Origin: Qipengyuania gelatinilytica | GTDB lineage: Bacteria; Pseudomonadota; Alphaproteobacteria; Sphingomonadales; Sphingomonadaceae | DNA: 64,000 bases | Direction: 5' to 3' | Assembly: GCF_019711315.1 (NCBI RefSeq) | Contig: NZ_CP081294.1 | Coordinates: 2,666,001-2,730,000 of the forward strand | Part shown: positions 41,633 through 50,856 of the stretch, piece by piece | Layout of the letters: every line of letters starts with the position of its first letter | How positions within the stretch are numbered: the first letter of the stretch is position 1 | Program-made: the position numbers and the translations under genes | Notes under the pieces: model-generated | Seen by the model: the letters and a program-made list of their open reading frames with translations, nothing else | The model's database searches: none | Told to the model about the DNA's origin: nothing

Positions 41633-43588
41633 GTGCGTTTTATCCATTTTGTAGCTTGTGCCCTGGCGTTTCACGCGCCGCTCTACGCGCAGGAAGAGCC
41701 GGCCGAGCGTCCGGCTGAAATTCCTGTCGCGGCATTTGCTGGCGGCAACCAGCTCAATTCGGCCAAGCTTTCGCAAAACGGCACCCGCTTCGCGTTCGTC
41801 GTGGTCGAGGGTGGCAAGAGGGTGCTGGCGGTCCACGACTCCGATACGCTCGAACCGCTGCTTGCCATCGACCTCGGCCCGCGTGATGGGTTCAACTGGT
41901 TCGACTGGGCGGGTGACGACCGTATCCTCATTTCCAACCGGATGAAGCTGTCGAGCTTCCGCTATGGGGAATCGCGGCTGCACGCCTTCGACATTCCTAC
42001 CCGTCAGCTGCATTTCATCGGGTTCGAGGATCAGGGCTGGGAGGGAGACGATGTGCTCCACACCGACCCGAATGGCGAATATGTGATTCTTTCGCTGAGC
42101 GAGAGGGGCGGCATCCCGCCAGCGGTCTGGCGCTTCCCGCTCGATGGCAGGGGCGCATCGGCCGCCGTCCTCGTGCAGAGGCCGGAGAAGGATGTCTACC
42201 AATGGTTCGCCGACGATGCCGGCGTGGTTCGCCTCGGCATGAGCTGGACGTCGAAAGCCGACATCAAGATCTACTACCGCTCTGGACCTGACGACAAATT
42301 CAGGCGCGTGACCAAGGTAAGGGGCGGCGATGACGAGGCGCTCGATGCCTGGGACGTCATGGGTATCTATGCGGGCCGCGACACGGGCTATGCGATGGTG
42401 GATGCGCCCGATGGTCGAAAGGTCCTGCGCGAAATCGACTATTCCAATGGCAAGCTCGGTCCGATCGTCTACGAAAACCCGCGATGGGGGATCGACCAGG
42501 CGATGTTCCGCAAGGGCGAGGGGCCGATTGGCGTCAGCTATACCGATGACGAGCCACGGACCGTGTGGCTCGACAAGGACATGGCGGCTGTGCAGTCGCA
42601 GCTCGATGCGGCCCTGCCGGGAAGCAGGGTGCGCGTGATCGATAGGGCGGGCATGAAGCGGATGCTCGTGCGACAGGCGGGCGATGCGGACCCGGGCGCA
42701 CTCTATGTTTTCACGCCCTCGCGCTTGAGCCTCGAACTGTTCGCCAACCTGCGACCGCATGTGGACGAAAGGCTGCTGTCTAAAACCGAGGCTCACGATA
42801 TCGTTGCACGCGATGGCACGCACATGCGGGCTTTCCTCACCCTTCCGCGTGGGCGTGGGCGTGACCAGTTGCCGATGATCATCATGCCGCATGGCGGGCC
42901 CTATGGCGTCCGCGACACCATGGTCTACGACGACTGGACGCAGCTGCTTGCCAATCGCGGCTATGCCGTCCTCAGGCCCAATTATCGCGGCTCTGGCGGC
43001 TATGGCGAGGCATTCGAGCGACTGGGCGACGGACAGATCGGCCGCGCAATGCAGGACGATATCGACGACGCCTATGACTGGGCGGTCGCACAGGGTTTCG
43101 CGGATCCGGAACGTGTTTGCCTGTTCGGCGCAAGCTACGGCGGTTACGCGGCCATGTGGGGCACCTTGCGCAATCCCGAACGCTATCGCTGCGGCGCGAG
43201 CTTCGCAGGTGTGGTCGATTGGGAAGACCTGCTCGCCTACGACAGCCAGTACCTCGCCCGCGGGCGCGTGCGGAAGCGCTGGTACAAGGACGTCTGGACC
43301 CCGCGGATCACCGGTGACGACAAGTTCGACCTCTCAAGCATTTCGGTCGCGGACCAGATCGAGCGGCTCGAACGGCCGCTGTTCGTCGCCCATGGCACAC
43401 GCGACTTGCGCGTTCCCTTCGACCAGTACGAACAACTGGCCGAGGCAGCGGATGCGGCAGGTAAGGAGGTCGAGATGCTGGAGCTGGCCGACAACCACTA
43501 CCTTTCCGACGGCAGCGAGGAAGCTCGCCTTCTCGAAGGGCTGCTGGCTTTCCTCGACACACATAATCCGGCCGACGAGAAAGATTGA
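41633..43588 (+). CDS. Exported S9 prolyl oligopeptidase-family peptidase (first copy)
   Basis: A 651-residue exported serine peptidase. It starts best at GTG 41633 (RFIHFVACALAFH signal ending YAQ), preceded by GAGGGG; an upstream frame to 41534 lacks signal character. The N-terminal two-thirds is a WD40-like beta-propeller, and the C-terminal alpha/beta hydrolase has Ser501 in FGASYGGYA, Asp591 in HGTRDLRVP and His622 in ADNHYL. MPHGGPYGVRD and RGSGGYGEAF are also diagnostic. It probably cleaves short peptides in the periplasm. The next gene is a close paralogue, with ends three bases apart. Confidence 0.88.
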   Translation: MRFIHFVACALAFHAPLYAQEEPAERPAEIPVAAFAGGNQLNSAKLSQNGTRFAFVVVEGGKRVLAVHDSDTLEPLLAIDLGPRDGFNWFDWAGDDRILISNRMKLSSFRYGESRLHAFDIPTRQLHFIGFEDQGWEGDDVLHTDPNGEYVILSLSERGGIPPAVWRFPLDGRGASAAVLVQRPEKDVYQWFADDAGVVRLGMSWTSKADIKIYYRSGPDDKFRRVTKVRGGDDEALDAWDVMGIYAGRDTGYAMVDAPDGRKVLREIDYSNGKLGPIVYENPRWGIDQAMFRKGEGPIGVSYTDDEPRTVWLDKDMAAVQSQLDAALPGSRVRVIDRAGMKRMLVRQAGDADPGALYVFTPSRLSLELFANLRPHVDERLLSKTEAHDIVARDGTHMRAFLTLPRGRGRDQLPMIIMPHGGPYGVRDTMVYDDWTQLLANRGYAVLRPNYRGSGGYGEAFERLGDGQIGRAMQDDIDDAYDWAVAQGFADPERVCLFGASYGGYAAMWGTLRNPERYRCGASFAGVVDWEDLLAYDSQYLARGRVRKRWYKDVWTPRITGDDKFDLSSISVADQIERLERPLFVAHGTRDLRVPFDQYEQLAEAADAAGKEVEMLELADNHYLSDGSEEARLLEGLLAFLDTHNPADEKD

Positions 43589-43590
43589 TA

Positions 43591-45543
43591 ATGCGATATT
43601 TGCGTACTCTATTTGCGATTGCGGCTTTGGGCCTTATTCCCTCGAGCCCTGCCGCTCAGGAGCAAGCCGAAACGGCTACAGTGCCGCAAATTCCTGCTAA
43701 GGCATTCGCTGCGCGCAGCCAGCTAAGCGGGGCGAAGATATCGCCCGATGGCAGCCAGCTTGTCAGCCGCTCGAATTTAAACGGCATGGACTACGTCATG
43801 CTGTTCAATGCAGCGTCCGGCGAGCCTGTTGGCAATTTCCCGATGGGCGAAGGTAACCGGCTGAACTGGGTGCGCTGGGCAGGCAATCGCCGTCTGCTGG
43901 TCAGCGCATCGGCATGGGACAAGTTCAACCGTTACTGGACGCGGCTCTTCGTGGTCGAACTCGATACGGGCGAACTTTACATGATTGGCCGGAAAGAGCC
44001 GGTGCGCGATGGCGACAATGTTATCTGGGTCGCAGAAGACGGCTCTTCCGTCCTCGTTTCGATCCAGGCCAATCCGCGTCACTATCCCTCGGTCTACAGC
44101 TACGACCTCACCCGGGATGGCAAGCGCGAGCAGGTTCAGGGCTCCCGTGTCGGCGTGTGGAACTGGTATGCCGACAGGGAAGGCAACGTCCGCATCGGGA
44201 CCGGACTCTATCGCAAGAAACTGCGCGTATTCTACCGGCGTCCCGGCGAAGAAAACCTGCACATGGTCGATAAGATCCACACGGATGACCTGAAGAAAGA
44301 GAACGATACCTATCGTTATCTCGATATCCTCGGCGTCGAACCGGGCACGAACGTCGGTTACATCCTCGAGGAAAGCGAGGAAGGCAAGGTCGGCTTGCGC
44401 CGCTATGATTTCGCCCGCTCCGAAATAGTCGATACGCTCTACGAGCATCCGCAATATGATGTCGATGGAGTGGCCTTCTCGCGTGACGGCAAGCCGATTG
44501 CGATTACCTATACGGACGACAGCTCACACGTGGTCTGGCTCGATGAGCAGCTTGGCGCGATCCAGAAGGGGCTGGAGGGCGCATTGGAGGAAGACAAAGT
44601 CTTGATCGCCTCTCGTTCGCACAATGACGAGCGGATGATCATCCAGACGGGCGGTGCCGCCGATCCTGGCGCGCTTTATGTCTTCACACCTGCAGCGGGC
44701 ACGCTTGAGGCGCTTGGCGAAATGAGTGCCGGGGTGCCGTTCGAGCATCTCGCGCAGCCCAAGGCGATTACCTATACCGCCCGCGATGGCACGCGTATCA
44801 GGGCCTATCTGACCCTGCCGCGCGGCGTTCCCGCAAAGGATTTGCCGCTCATCATCTACCCCCACGGCGGCCCTTACGGTATCAGGGACACGCTGTCCTA
44901 TGACGCGCAAGCCCAGTTGCTCGCCAATCGCGGGTATGCGGTGATCCAGCCCAACTATCGGGGCTCGGGAGGATATGGCGATGCCTTCTTCGATTTGGGT
45001 TACGGCCAGATTGGTCGCGGCATGCAGGACGATCTCGACGATGCAATGGATTGGGCGGTCGGGCAGGGTATCGCTGACCCTGCACGAGTATGCCTCGTAG
45101 GAGGCAGCTATGGCGGCTATGCGGCAATATGGGGCGTCGTCCGCAATCCCGAACGTTACCGCTGCGCCGCTTCGTGGGCGGGCGTCATGGATTGGGATTC
45201 CATGCTGCGATACGACAGCCAGTTCTTCAGTCGGCAGACCACCAATCGCTGGCGCGACAGATATGAGGGCAAGGAAGACAAAGATTTCCGCCTTGCCGAT
45301 GTCTCACCGGTGCAGCAGGCAGGCAATCTCAAACGTCCTGTACTCCTGGCACATGGGACCGATGACGGGATCGTCAATGTCGGGCAATATCACCAGATGC
45401 TGGCTGCAGCGAAGAAACAGGGTGTGCCGGCTAGCGAACTGCTGATCGAGGACGACGGCCACAGCTTCACGGAAATTGCGAGCCGTGAGGCCTGGTTTGA
45501 AGCGCTCGACGAATTCCTGAAAGAGCACAACCCGCCCGACTGA
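43591..45543 (+). CDS. Exported S9 prolyl oligopeptidase-family peptidase (second copy)
   Basis: A 650-residue paralogue of the gene before it, with the same layout: a signal peptide (MRYLRTLFAIAALGL...SPAAQ), a beta-propeller and a hydrolase domain. Catalytic residues are Ser506 in VGGSYGGYA, Asp592 in HGTDDGIVN and His624 in DDGHSFT; YPHGGPYGIRD is conserved. The start ATG 43591 sits three bases after the preceding stop, so the pair is one operon. All three catalytic residues are intact in both copies, so the duplication has kept two active enzymes with probably different specificity. Confidence 0.9.
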   Translation: MRYLRTLFAIAALGLIPSSPAAQEQAETATVPQIPAKAFAARSQLSGAKISPDGSQLVSRSNLNGMDYVMLFNAASGEPVGNFPMGEGNRLNWVRWAGNRRLLVSASAWDKFNRYWTRLFVVELDTGELYMIGRKEPVRDGDNVIWVAEDGSSVLVSIQANPRHYPSVYSYDLTRDGKREQVQGSRVGVWNWYADREGNVRIGTGLYRKKLRVFYRRPGEENLHMVDKIHTDDLKKENDTYRYLDILGVEPGTNVGYILEESEEGKVGLRRYDFARSEIVDTLYEHPQYDVDGVAFSRDGKPIAITYTDDSSHVVWLDEQLGAIQKGLEGALEEDKVLIASRSHNDERMIIQTGGAADPGALYVFTPAAGTLEALGEMSAGVPFEHLAQPKAITYTARDGTRIRAYLTLPRGVPAKDLPLIIYPHGGPYGIRDTLSYDAQAQLLANRGYAVIQPNYRGSGGYGDAFFDLGYGQIGRGMQDDLDDAMDWAVGQGIADPARVCLVGGSYGGYAAIWGVVRNPERYRCAASWAGVMDWDSMLRYDSQFFSRQTTNRWRDRYEGKEDKDFRLADVSPVQQAGNLKRPVLLAHGTDDGIVNVGQYHQMLAAAKKQGVPASELLIEDDGHSFTEIASREAWFEALDEFLKEHNPPD

Positions 45544-45630
45544 ACGCTTCGTCGCATAGCGGTGAATTCTTGGGGGTGAGGCAGGGTCTGCCCTTGCTCC
45601 TCCGTCACAAGTGCCTAGGTTGGAGGGGTC

Positions 45631-46029
45631 ATGAAGGAATTATTCCAGCACTCAGCCATGACCGATGGCATTACCGTCCGCGTGTCGGTGAATTTCCTGC
45701 CCGAGCAATCCCAGCCCGAGGCGGGCAAGTGGTTCTGGGTTTATCATATCCGCATCGAAAATGCTTCGCACGAGCGTGTGCAGCTGATGACCCGCCATTG
45801 GCGGATCACCGACGGTGCGGGCATGGTGGCCCATGTCGATGGGGATGGCGTGGTCGGCGAGCAGCCGGTTCTCGCTCCGGGCGAAAGCCATGATTACGTG
45901 TCGGGCTGTCCGCTCGATACGCCGCATGGTTCGATGGAAGGGTTCTACACGTTCCATCGCGAAGACGGCACGCCCTTCGAAGTACGCATTCCCTTCTTCC
46001 CGCTCGCGGCACCCGCTACGGCGGAATAG
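45631..46029 (+). CDS. apaG: ApaG (CorD) family protein
   Basis: A 132-residue protein of the ApaG/DUF525 family. It is a beta-sandwich domain also found in eukaryotic F-box proteins. Conserved blocks are VRVSVNFLPEQSQPEAGKWFWVYHIRIENAS, LMTRHWRITDGAG and the C-terminal SGCPLDTPHGSMEGFYTFHREDG. Bacterial ApaG mutants show magnesium, cobalt and stress phenotypes, but the biochemical role is unresolved. It stands 87 bases after the S9 peptidases on the same strand and is followed by a frameshifted small gene. Confidence 0.95.
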   Translation: MKELFQHSAMTDGITVRVSVNFLPEQSQPEAGKWFWVYHIRIENASHERVQLMTRHWRITDGAGMVAHVDGDGVVGEQPVLAPGESHDYVSGCPLDTPHGSMEGFYTFHREDGTPFEVRIPFFPLAAPATAE

Positions 46030-46040
46030 GGCACTTCGCG

Positions 46041-46234
46041 GTGAAAACCCTGCTCGACCGGGTTATTGGCTATCGCATCAATCGCGCGACTTACTGCTTG
46101 CGATCTTGATCCTCGCGCGGATCGGGATCGAGAAGGGGCTGATGCCGGGAGAGAAAGGCGCGAATGAGTGGGGACCGCAGCCGCCCGATGGGATCAACTG
46201 GAAGCGCCCTGAAAAGCCGCCGTCCAGCGAGTGA
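46041..46234 (+). pseudogene. Small gene disrupted by a one-base frameshift
   Basis: From GTG 46041 the frame reads VKTLLDRVIGYRINRATY and then hits TGA at 46107-46109. Adding a single G after base 46096 (turning TG C into TGG C) gives an unbroken 64-residue product that continues WLAILILARIGIEKG...PPSSE to TGA 46234. The restored protein has a hydrophilic start, one membrane helix and a polar tail; its opening YRINRATYWL resembles DUF805-like proteins. The natural Trp codon at the break makes a real one-base loss, or a sequencing error, likely. Confidence 0.5.
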
Positions 46235-46243
46235 TCCTGCGGC

Positions 46244-47776
46244 CTAAATGCCCGCTTCTCCGGCTTCTTCTTCGAACAGGTATTCCCCGACCTTGACCTT
46301 GGCTTCCTTGCCCAGCCAGTCGGCCAGCATTTCCAGCTCGCGGGTCAGCGGCCACACCGCCAGCGCTGCGCGGCTTTCATCGATGTAGAGCACCAGTGAC
46401 TTCTTCTTGAGCCTGAGCTTGCTGTTGCTGAGCGCCACGCGCGCGCCCGCTCCGAGCCTTCGGGCGAGGCGGAAACCGAGGCCCCAGGTCACACCTTCGC
46501 GCAAATCGTCGTCGCTCGCGATCTTGCGCAGCTTTGCGGGCAGGGCAGTGCGACCGAGGCTGCCGAAAAGCGCGGCGCAGATCATGGCTCGGTCGCGCGC
46601 GCTGCAATCGATCCAGCGCTTGTCCAGCGCCCATTCGGTGGCGTGATTTACACGTAGGTTGGGTTCGACCCTTTGCAGGGCTGCGGCCAGCTGTGCCGCT
46701 GCAAGGCGCAACCGTTCGTTACGCTTTCCGCCCCCATTGGCGAGGTCGACGGTCCATCCTGCCACACGGGTCGCATCGGTCACCGGCGCATCGCGCGGCT
46801 CGCAAAAGGCATGGACACCCGAGAGCAGGGGGTCCTGCTTTTGTTGCAGATCGGTCAGCCGCGAATAGAGCAGGCCCTCGCGGATACCCCAGCTCGAGAA
46901 GATCAGGCATTCGGGTTCGAGTTCGGCGAGCATGGGGCCGAGCAATGCCGCTGCATCGGGCAGGTAATGCGCCCGCATCTCGCTGATGCCAGAAATTTCC
47001 ATCAGCTTTGCCGGCTTCGCATCGACCAACCTTGCGGCGAGGCCGAGCGCTTCCTCCACAGAGATGGAATATCCGTGCGGGTCGGTCAGCGGATAGTCCG
47101 CTTCGGCCATCGCGTAATAGGCGAGAGCCCGCCAAGTCCCGCCGATCATGAACAGCGGTCCCCTGTGCGACTTGGCCCAGCCCACATTCGAGACAGCATC
47201 GTGAACTGTTTCTGCGAAATCGGGGCGGTTTGCGCGCAGCGCCGGCAGGCGCAGGGTGCCGAACTGGAGGCTGACTGCATCCTTGCATTCGCCGTCACCG
47301 ATCGCGACCAGTTCGAGGCTGCCGCCGCCGAGGTCGGCGACCATGCCGCTCATGCCGGGAAATGCGCCGATCGCGCCGAAAGCAGAAGCGCAGGCCTCTT
47401 CCTCGCCCGAAAGCAGGCGCGGCTCAAGGCCCAGCGAGGCCACCTTGGCGAGAAAATCCGCGCCATTCTCGGCATCGCGCGCAGCGGCCGTTGCCACGGT
47501 CTGGACATCCTCGATGCCCCGGTCCTCGATCAGCAGTCGATAGCGCCCAAGCGCCTCCAGCGCCTCGCGCTCGGCTTCTTCGGGAATGCGGCCGGTTTCG
47601 GACAAGTCACGGCCCAGACGTGCGGCGACTTTCTCGTTCCAAACCACCTCGGGCGCGCGACCGGTGCCTTCGTACATGACCAGGCGCACGGTATTGGAGC
47701 CGATATCGACAACGGCGCGGGGAGGGTGGATCAGCCGCCGCTGCCAGCGCGAGGAGCGCACTTTCTGCCCGCTCAC
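46244..47776 (-). CDS. ppx: Exopolyphosphatase (Ppx/GppA family)
   Basis: A 510-residue ASKHA-fold phosphatase that releases phosphate from polyphosphate or (p)ppGpp. The phosphate loop is AVVDIGSNTVRLVMYEG and the second phosphate motif is MVADLGGGSLELVAIGDG; ALGRYRLLIEDRGIEDVQTVATAAARDAEN is also conserved. It has a C-terminal HD-like or helical extension of about 200 residues. It overlaps the end of ppk by four bases, forming the classic polyphosphate operon. Both enzymes act on the same polymer, so their coupled expression balances polyphosphate. Confidence 0.93.
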   Translation of the reverse strand: MSGQKVRSSRWQRRLIHPPRAVVDIGSNTVRLVMYEGTGRAPEVVWNEKVAARLGRDLSETGRIPEEAEREALEALGRYRLLIEDRGIEDVQTVATAAARDAENGADFLAKVASLGLEPRLLSGEEEACASAFGAIGAFPGMSGMVADLGGGSLELVAIGDGECKDAVSLQFGTLRLPALRANRPDFAETVHDAVSNVGWAKSHRGPLFMIGGTWRALAYYAMAEADYPLTDPHGYSISVEEALGLAARLVDAKPAKLMEISGISEMRAHYLPDAAALLGPMLAELEPECLIFSSWGIREGLLYSRLTDLQQKQDPLLSGVHAFCEPRDAPVTDATRVAGWTVDLANGGGKRNERLRLAAAQLAAALQRVEPNLRVNHATEWALDKRWIDCSARDRAMICAALFGSLGRTALPAKLRKIASDDDLREGVTWGLGFRLARRLGAGARVALSNSKLRLKKKSLVLYIDESRAALAVWPLTRELEMLADWLGKEAKVKVGEYLFEEEAGEAGI

Positions 47777-49959
47777 TTATCGTTTCCGTACAGGCTGAGG
47801 CGCGGGACCTCTTGCGTTTTCAAGGCCGAGCCGCGGCCCGACAGCGAGGGGTTGGACATGAAGTACTCATGGCAATTGAAGCCGTCCGAGCCATCGCTCA
47901 TCCGGCGATACTGCCCGTCGGGATCGAGCCACCAACTCTGTTCGACATCGAGGATGTTCGCCAGCATCACCTGTCCCAGAAGCTGGTCGTGGACGGTCTT
48001 GTTGGAGATGGGGACCATGACTTCCACCCGGCGATCGAGATTGCGGCTCATGGCATCGGCGCTGGTGAGGTACACCCTCGCCTGCCGGCTGGGCAGTTCC
48101 TTGCCGTTGGCGAAGGCCCACATGCGCGTGTGTTCGAGGAAGCGTCCGATAATCGATTTGACGCTGATATTTTCCGACAGTCCCGGAATACCGGCCCTGA
48201 GCGAACAAATACCGCGCACGACCATCCGGATTTCCACACCCGCCTGGCTGGCCTCGTAGAGTTTGTCGATGATCGCCTTGTTGGTGATCGAATTGAGCTT
48301 CACCCAGATGCCGGCCGGCTTGCCTGCCTTGGCATTGGCAATCTCGACATCGATCAGCTCGTCCAGCATGTCGCGCATGCCGAGCGGAGAAATGGAGATC
48401 TTCTCGAGTTTTTCGGGCTCGATATAGCCGGTGATGAAGTTGAACATTTTCGCCGCATCGCGGCCCAGGGCCTGGTCTGCCGTGAAGTAGCTGAGGTCGG
48501 TGTAGATCTTCGCGTTAATCGGGTGGTAATTGCCCGTGCCGAAGTGGCAATAGGTGCGATAGCCGTCTTCTTCGCGGCGCACCACGAGGCTGACTTTCGC
48601 GTGGGTCTTCCACTCGGTGAAGCCGTAGATCACCTGCACTCCGGCCCGTTCCAGCTCGTTCGCCCAGCGGATGTTGCGCTCTTCATCGAAGCGCGCCTTC
48701 AATTCGACGACGGCGGTCACGGCCTTGCCGTTCTGCGCCGCCTCGACCAGCGCCGCGATGACAGGAGACTGGTCGCCTGCGCGGTAGAGCGTCTGCTTGA
48801 TCGAGACGACAAGCGGATCGATCGCGGCCTGGTGCAGGAAGTCGACCACTACTTCGAAACTCTCGTAGGGGTGGTGGATGACTATGTCCTTCTCGCGGAT
48901 TGCGGTGAAGACATTCCCATCATGGGCGAGAACGCGCTCGGGATAGCGCGGCGAGAAGGGCGGAAACTTGAGGTCCGGACGCGGCTCGTTGCAGATCGCA
49001 TCGAGGTCGCGTAGGCCCAGCATGCCGCCTGTCTTCACGATCATCGCGGCGTCGACATCGAACTGGTCGCGCAGCAGCGCTTCCGCCGATGCGTCGCATT
49101 CGTCGTCGAGTTCGAGCAGGACGGCGCGGCCGCGGCGCCGGCGCTGGATTGCAGTGCGGAAGAAACGCACGAGGTCTTCGGCTTCGTCTTCGACCTCGAT
49201 ATCGCTGTCTCGCAGGACACGGAAAATGCCGTCGCCGAGGATCTTGAAGCCGGGGAAAATGCGGTCGGCAAAGCGCGTCACCAGCTGCTCGATCGCGACG
49301 TAGATGGCCTTGTCGCCTGGCACGCGCACGAAGCGCGGGACGTTGCCCGGGATCAGGACCATCTCGACAAGCTCGCCCTTCCGCTTGCCGCGCTTTAGGC
49401 GAAACAGCACGCCCATTCCGCCATTCGCGACGAAGGGGAATGGGTGCGACGGGTCGATGACCTGCGGCGTGATGAGCGGCTGGATGTCGGTGGCGAAATA
49501 GTCGAACAGCCATTCCTGCTGGGATTTTTCGAGCTCGTCCGGCAGGGCGATGAGGATGTCCTCGTCGCGCAAGAGCCCGCGCAGGATGTCGAGGCTTTCC
49601 TGTTGCCGGTCCTCGAGCGCCAGAACCTGCTCGCGGATCGCGTCGAGCTGCTGGCGCGGCGATCGACCGTCGATCCCCGGCGTTTCGATGCCGCGATGTA
49701 CCTGGCCTTCAAGGCCGGCGATGCGGACCATCGTGAATTCGTCGAGATTGCTTCCCGAAATCGAGAGAAAGCGCAATCTTTCCAATAGCGGGTAATCGGT
49801 ATTCTCGCTCTCGGCGAGGACGCGGCGGTTGAAGCTCAGCCAGCTAAGCTCGCGATTGACGTAGCGATCTGCCGGATCCTCTGGGGGCACAGCGGCGTCC
49901 GCAGCGATTTCCTCGCCGGCGTTATCACTGCCAGTATCGGGCGCATTGCCTAGGGTCAC
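47773..49959 (-). CDS. ppk: Polyphosphate kinase 1
   Basis: A 728-residue membrane-associated kinase that builds polyphosphate from ATP. The N-terminal domain begins with RYVNRELSWLSFNRRVL. The catalytic histidine is in WKTHAKVSLVVR and the second histidine in RFLEHTRMWAFANG. Further motifs are DEERNIRWANELERAGVQVIYG and HFGTGNYHPINAKIYTDL. An acidic N-terminal extension of about 30 residues precedes the family core. The start ATG 49959 is upstream of ppx by an overlapping four-base junction. All PPK1 signature residues are present. Confidence 0.96.
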   Translation of the reverse strand: MTLGNAPDTGSDNAGEEIAADAAVPPEDPADRYVNRELSWLSFNRRVLAESENTDYPLLERLRFLSISGSNLDEFTMVRIAGLEGQVHRGIETPGIDGRSPRQQLDAIREQVLALEDRQQESLDILRGLLRDEDILIALPDELEKSQQEWLFDYFATDIQPLITPQVIDPSHPFPFVANGGMGVLFRLKRGKRKGELVEMVLIPGNVPRFVRVPGDKAIYVAIEQLVTRFADRIFPGFKILGDGIFRVLRDSDIEVEDEAEDLVRFFRTAIQRRRRGRAVLLELDDECDASAEALLRDQFDVDAAMIVKTGGMLGLRDLDAICNEPRPDLKFPPFSPRYPERVLAHDGNVFTAIREKDIVIHHPYESFEVVVDFLHQAAIDPLVVSIKQTLYRAGDQSPVIAALVEAAQNGKAVTAVVELKARFDEERNIRWANELERAGVQVIYGFTEWKTHAKVSLVVRREEDGYRTYCHFGTGNYHPINAKIYTDLSYFTADQALGRDAAKMFNFITGYIEPEKLEKISISPLGMRDMLDELIDVEIANAKAGKPAGIWVKLNSITNKAIIDKLYEASQAGVEIRMVVRGICSLRAGIPGLSENISVKSIIGRFLEHTRMWAFANGKELPSRQARVYLTSADAMSRNLDRRVEVMVPISNKTVHDQLLGQVMLANILDVEQSWWLDPDGQYRRMSDGSDGFNCHEYFMSNPSLSGRGSALKTQEVPRLSLYGNDK

Positions 49960-50058
49960 GAGCCAGCCTTTTCTAAGTCGAAGTGAGGGTAGGACGCGAA
50001 GTCGCTATTGGAAAGAGTTTCCGTCTGCCACTGGCCTTCGTGCCTTGTCAGACTGCCG

Positions 50059-50856
50059 TCACAATTTGGCGTAGAGCGCCGAGAGTTCGTCCCAAAGTTG
50101 CGGGGTCGACGCTCCGAGCAATCCCTTCCTTTCCCACTCGTCGACACGGTAAGGCGAGCCGTCGGGGCGAGCGACCTTGCCGCCCGCTTCCTCCAGCCAG
50201 AGTGCGCCCGCAGCGTGGTCCCACGCAAGGGTGCGTTCGAAAATCGATACGTCGTTCTGGCCCAGGCCCAGGCGCGGATATTGCTCGGCAGCGCAGAAGG
50301 GAATGTCGACCAATTCGTAATTGGGCGAGATATGGCGACGGGTGGCCTGTCGGCGCTCTTCCTCCATGAAGACCAGCGAAATTGCAGCAACCGGTGGCGT
50401 CTTCCCGGTTGCTCGCGAGGTGACGCGTTCGCCGTCGACGTATGCGCCCTTGCCGCGGTGGGCAGCGCAGAACCGGCCCGAAAGGCAATCATAGAGCCAG
50501 CCGGACTGGGCCACACCGCCATCTGCGCGCGCGATGATGACGCCGAACGGCGGCTTGCCATGTGCGAAGTTGCGCGTGCCGTCGACGGGATCGACGATCC
50601 AGCAGGCTTCGCCCAGCGTCTCGAGCACAGCCGGGTCGGCATGGGCAGCTTCTTCGCCGACGAAACCGATGGTCGCATCGATGGACGCAAGTCCTTCGCG
50701 CAGCAACGCCTCTGATTCCTTGTCGGCTATGGTGACCGGATCGTTGCCGCCCTTGTCCTCGACCTCTCCTTCGGAAAGGTTGCGGAAACGCGGCATGATT
50801 GCTTCTTCGGTGACCCGCTGCATCAGCGCGAGGATTTCCGCGTCGAGTGCACTCAC
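50059..50856 (-). CDS. Inositol monophosphatase family phosphatase
   Basis: A 265-residue Mg-dependent phosphatase of the IMPase family. It shows FVGEEAA, the metal-binding WIVDPVDGTRNFAHGKPPFGV block and WDHAAGALWLEEAGGKV near the C-terminus. Substrates in the family include inositol-1-phosphate, histidinol phosphate and 3'-phosphoadenosine-5'-phosphate. The closest shape is the alphaproteobacterial histidinol-phosphatase-like group, but this is not certain. Its start at 50856 overlaps the argJ stop by four bases, so it is coupled to arginine biosynthesis. It ends 99 bases before ppk. Confidence 0.86.
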   Translation of the reverse strand: MSALDAEILALMQRVTEEAIMPRFRNLSEGEVEDKGGNDPVTIADKESEALLREGLASIDATIGFVGEEAAHADPAVLETLGEACWIVDPVDGTRNFAHGKPPFGVIIARADGGVAQSGWLYDCLSGRFCAAHRGKGAYVDGERVTSRATGKTPPVAAISLVFMEEERRQATRRHISPNYELVDIPFCAAEQYPRLGLGQNDVSIFERTLAWDHAAGALWLEEAGGKVARPDGSPYRVDEWERKGLLGASTPQLWDELSALYAKL

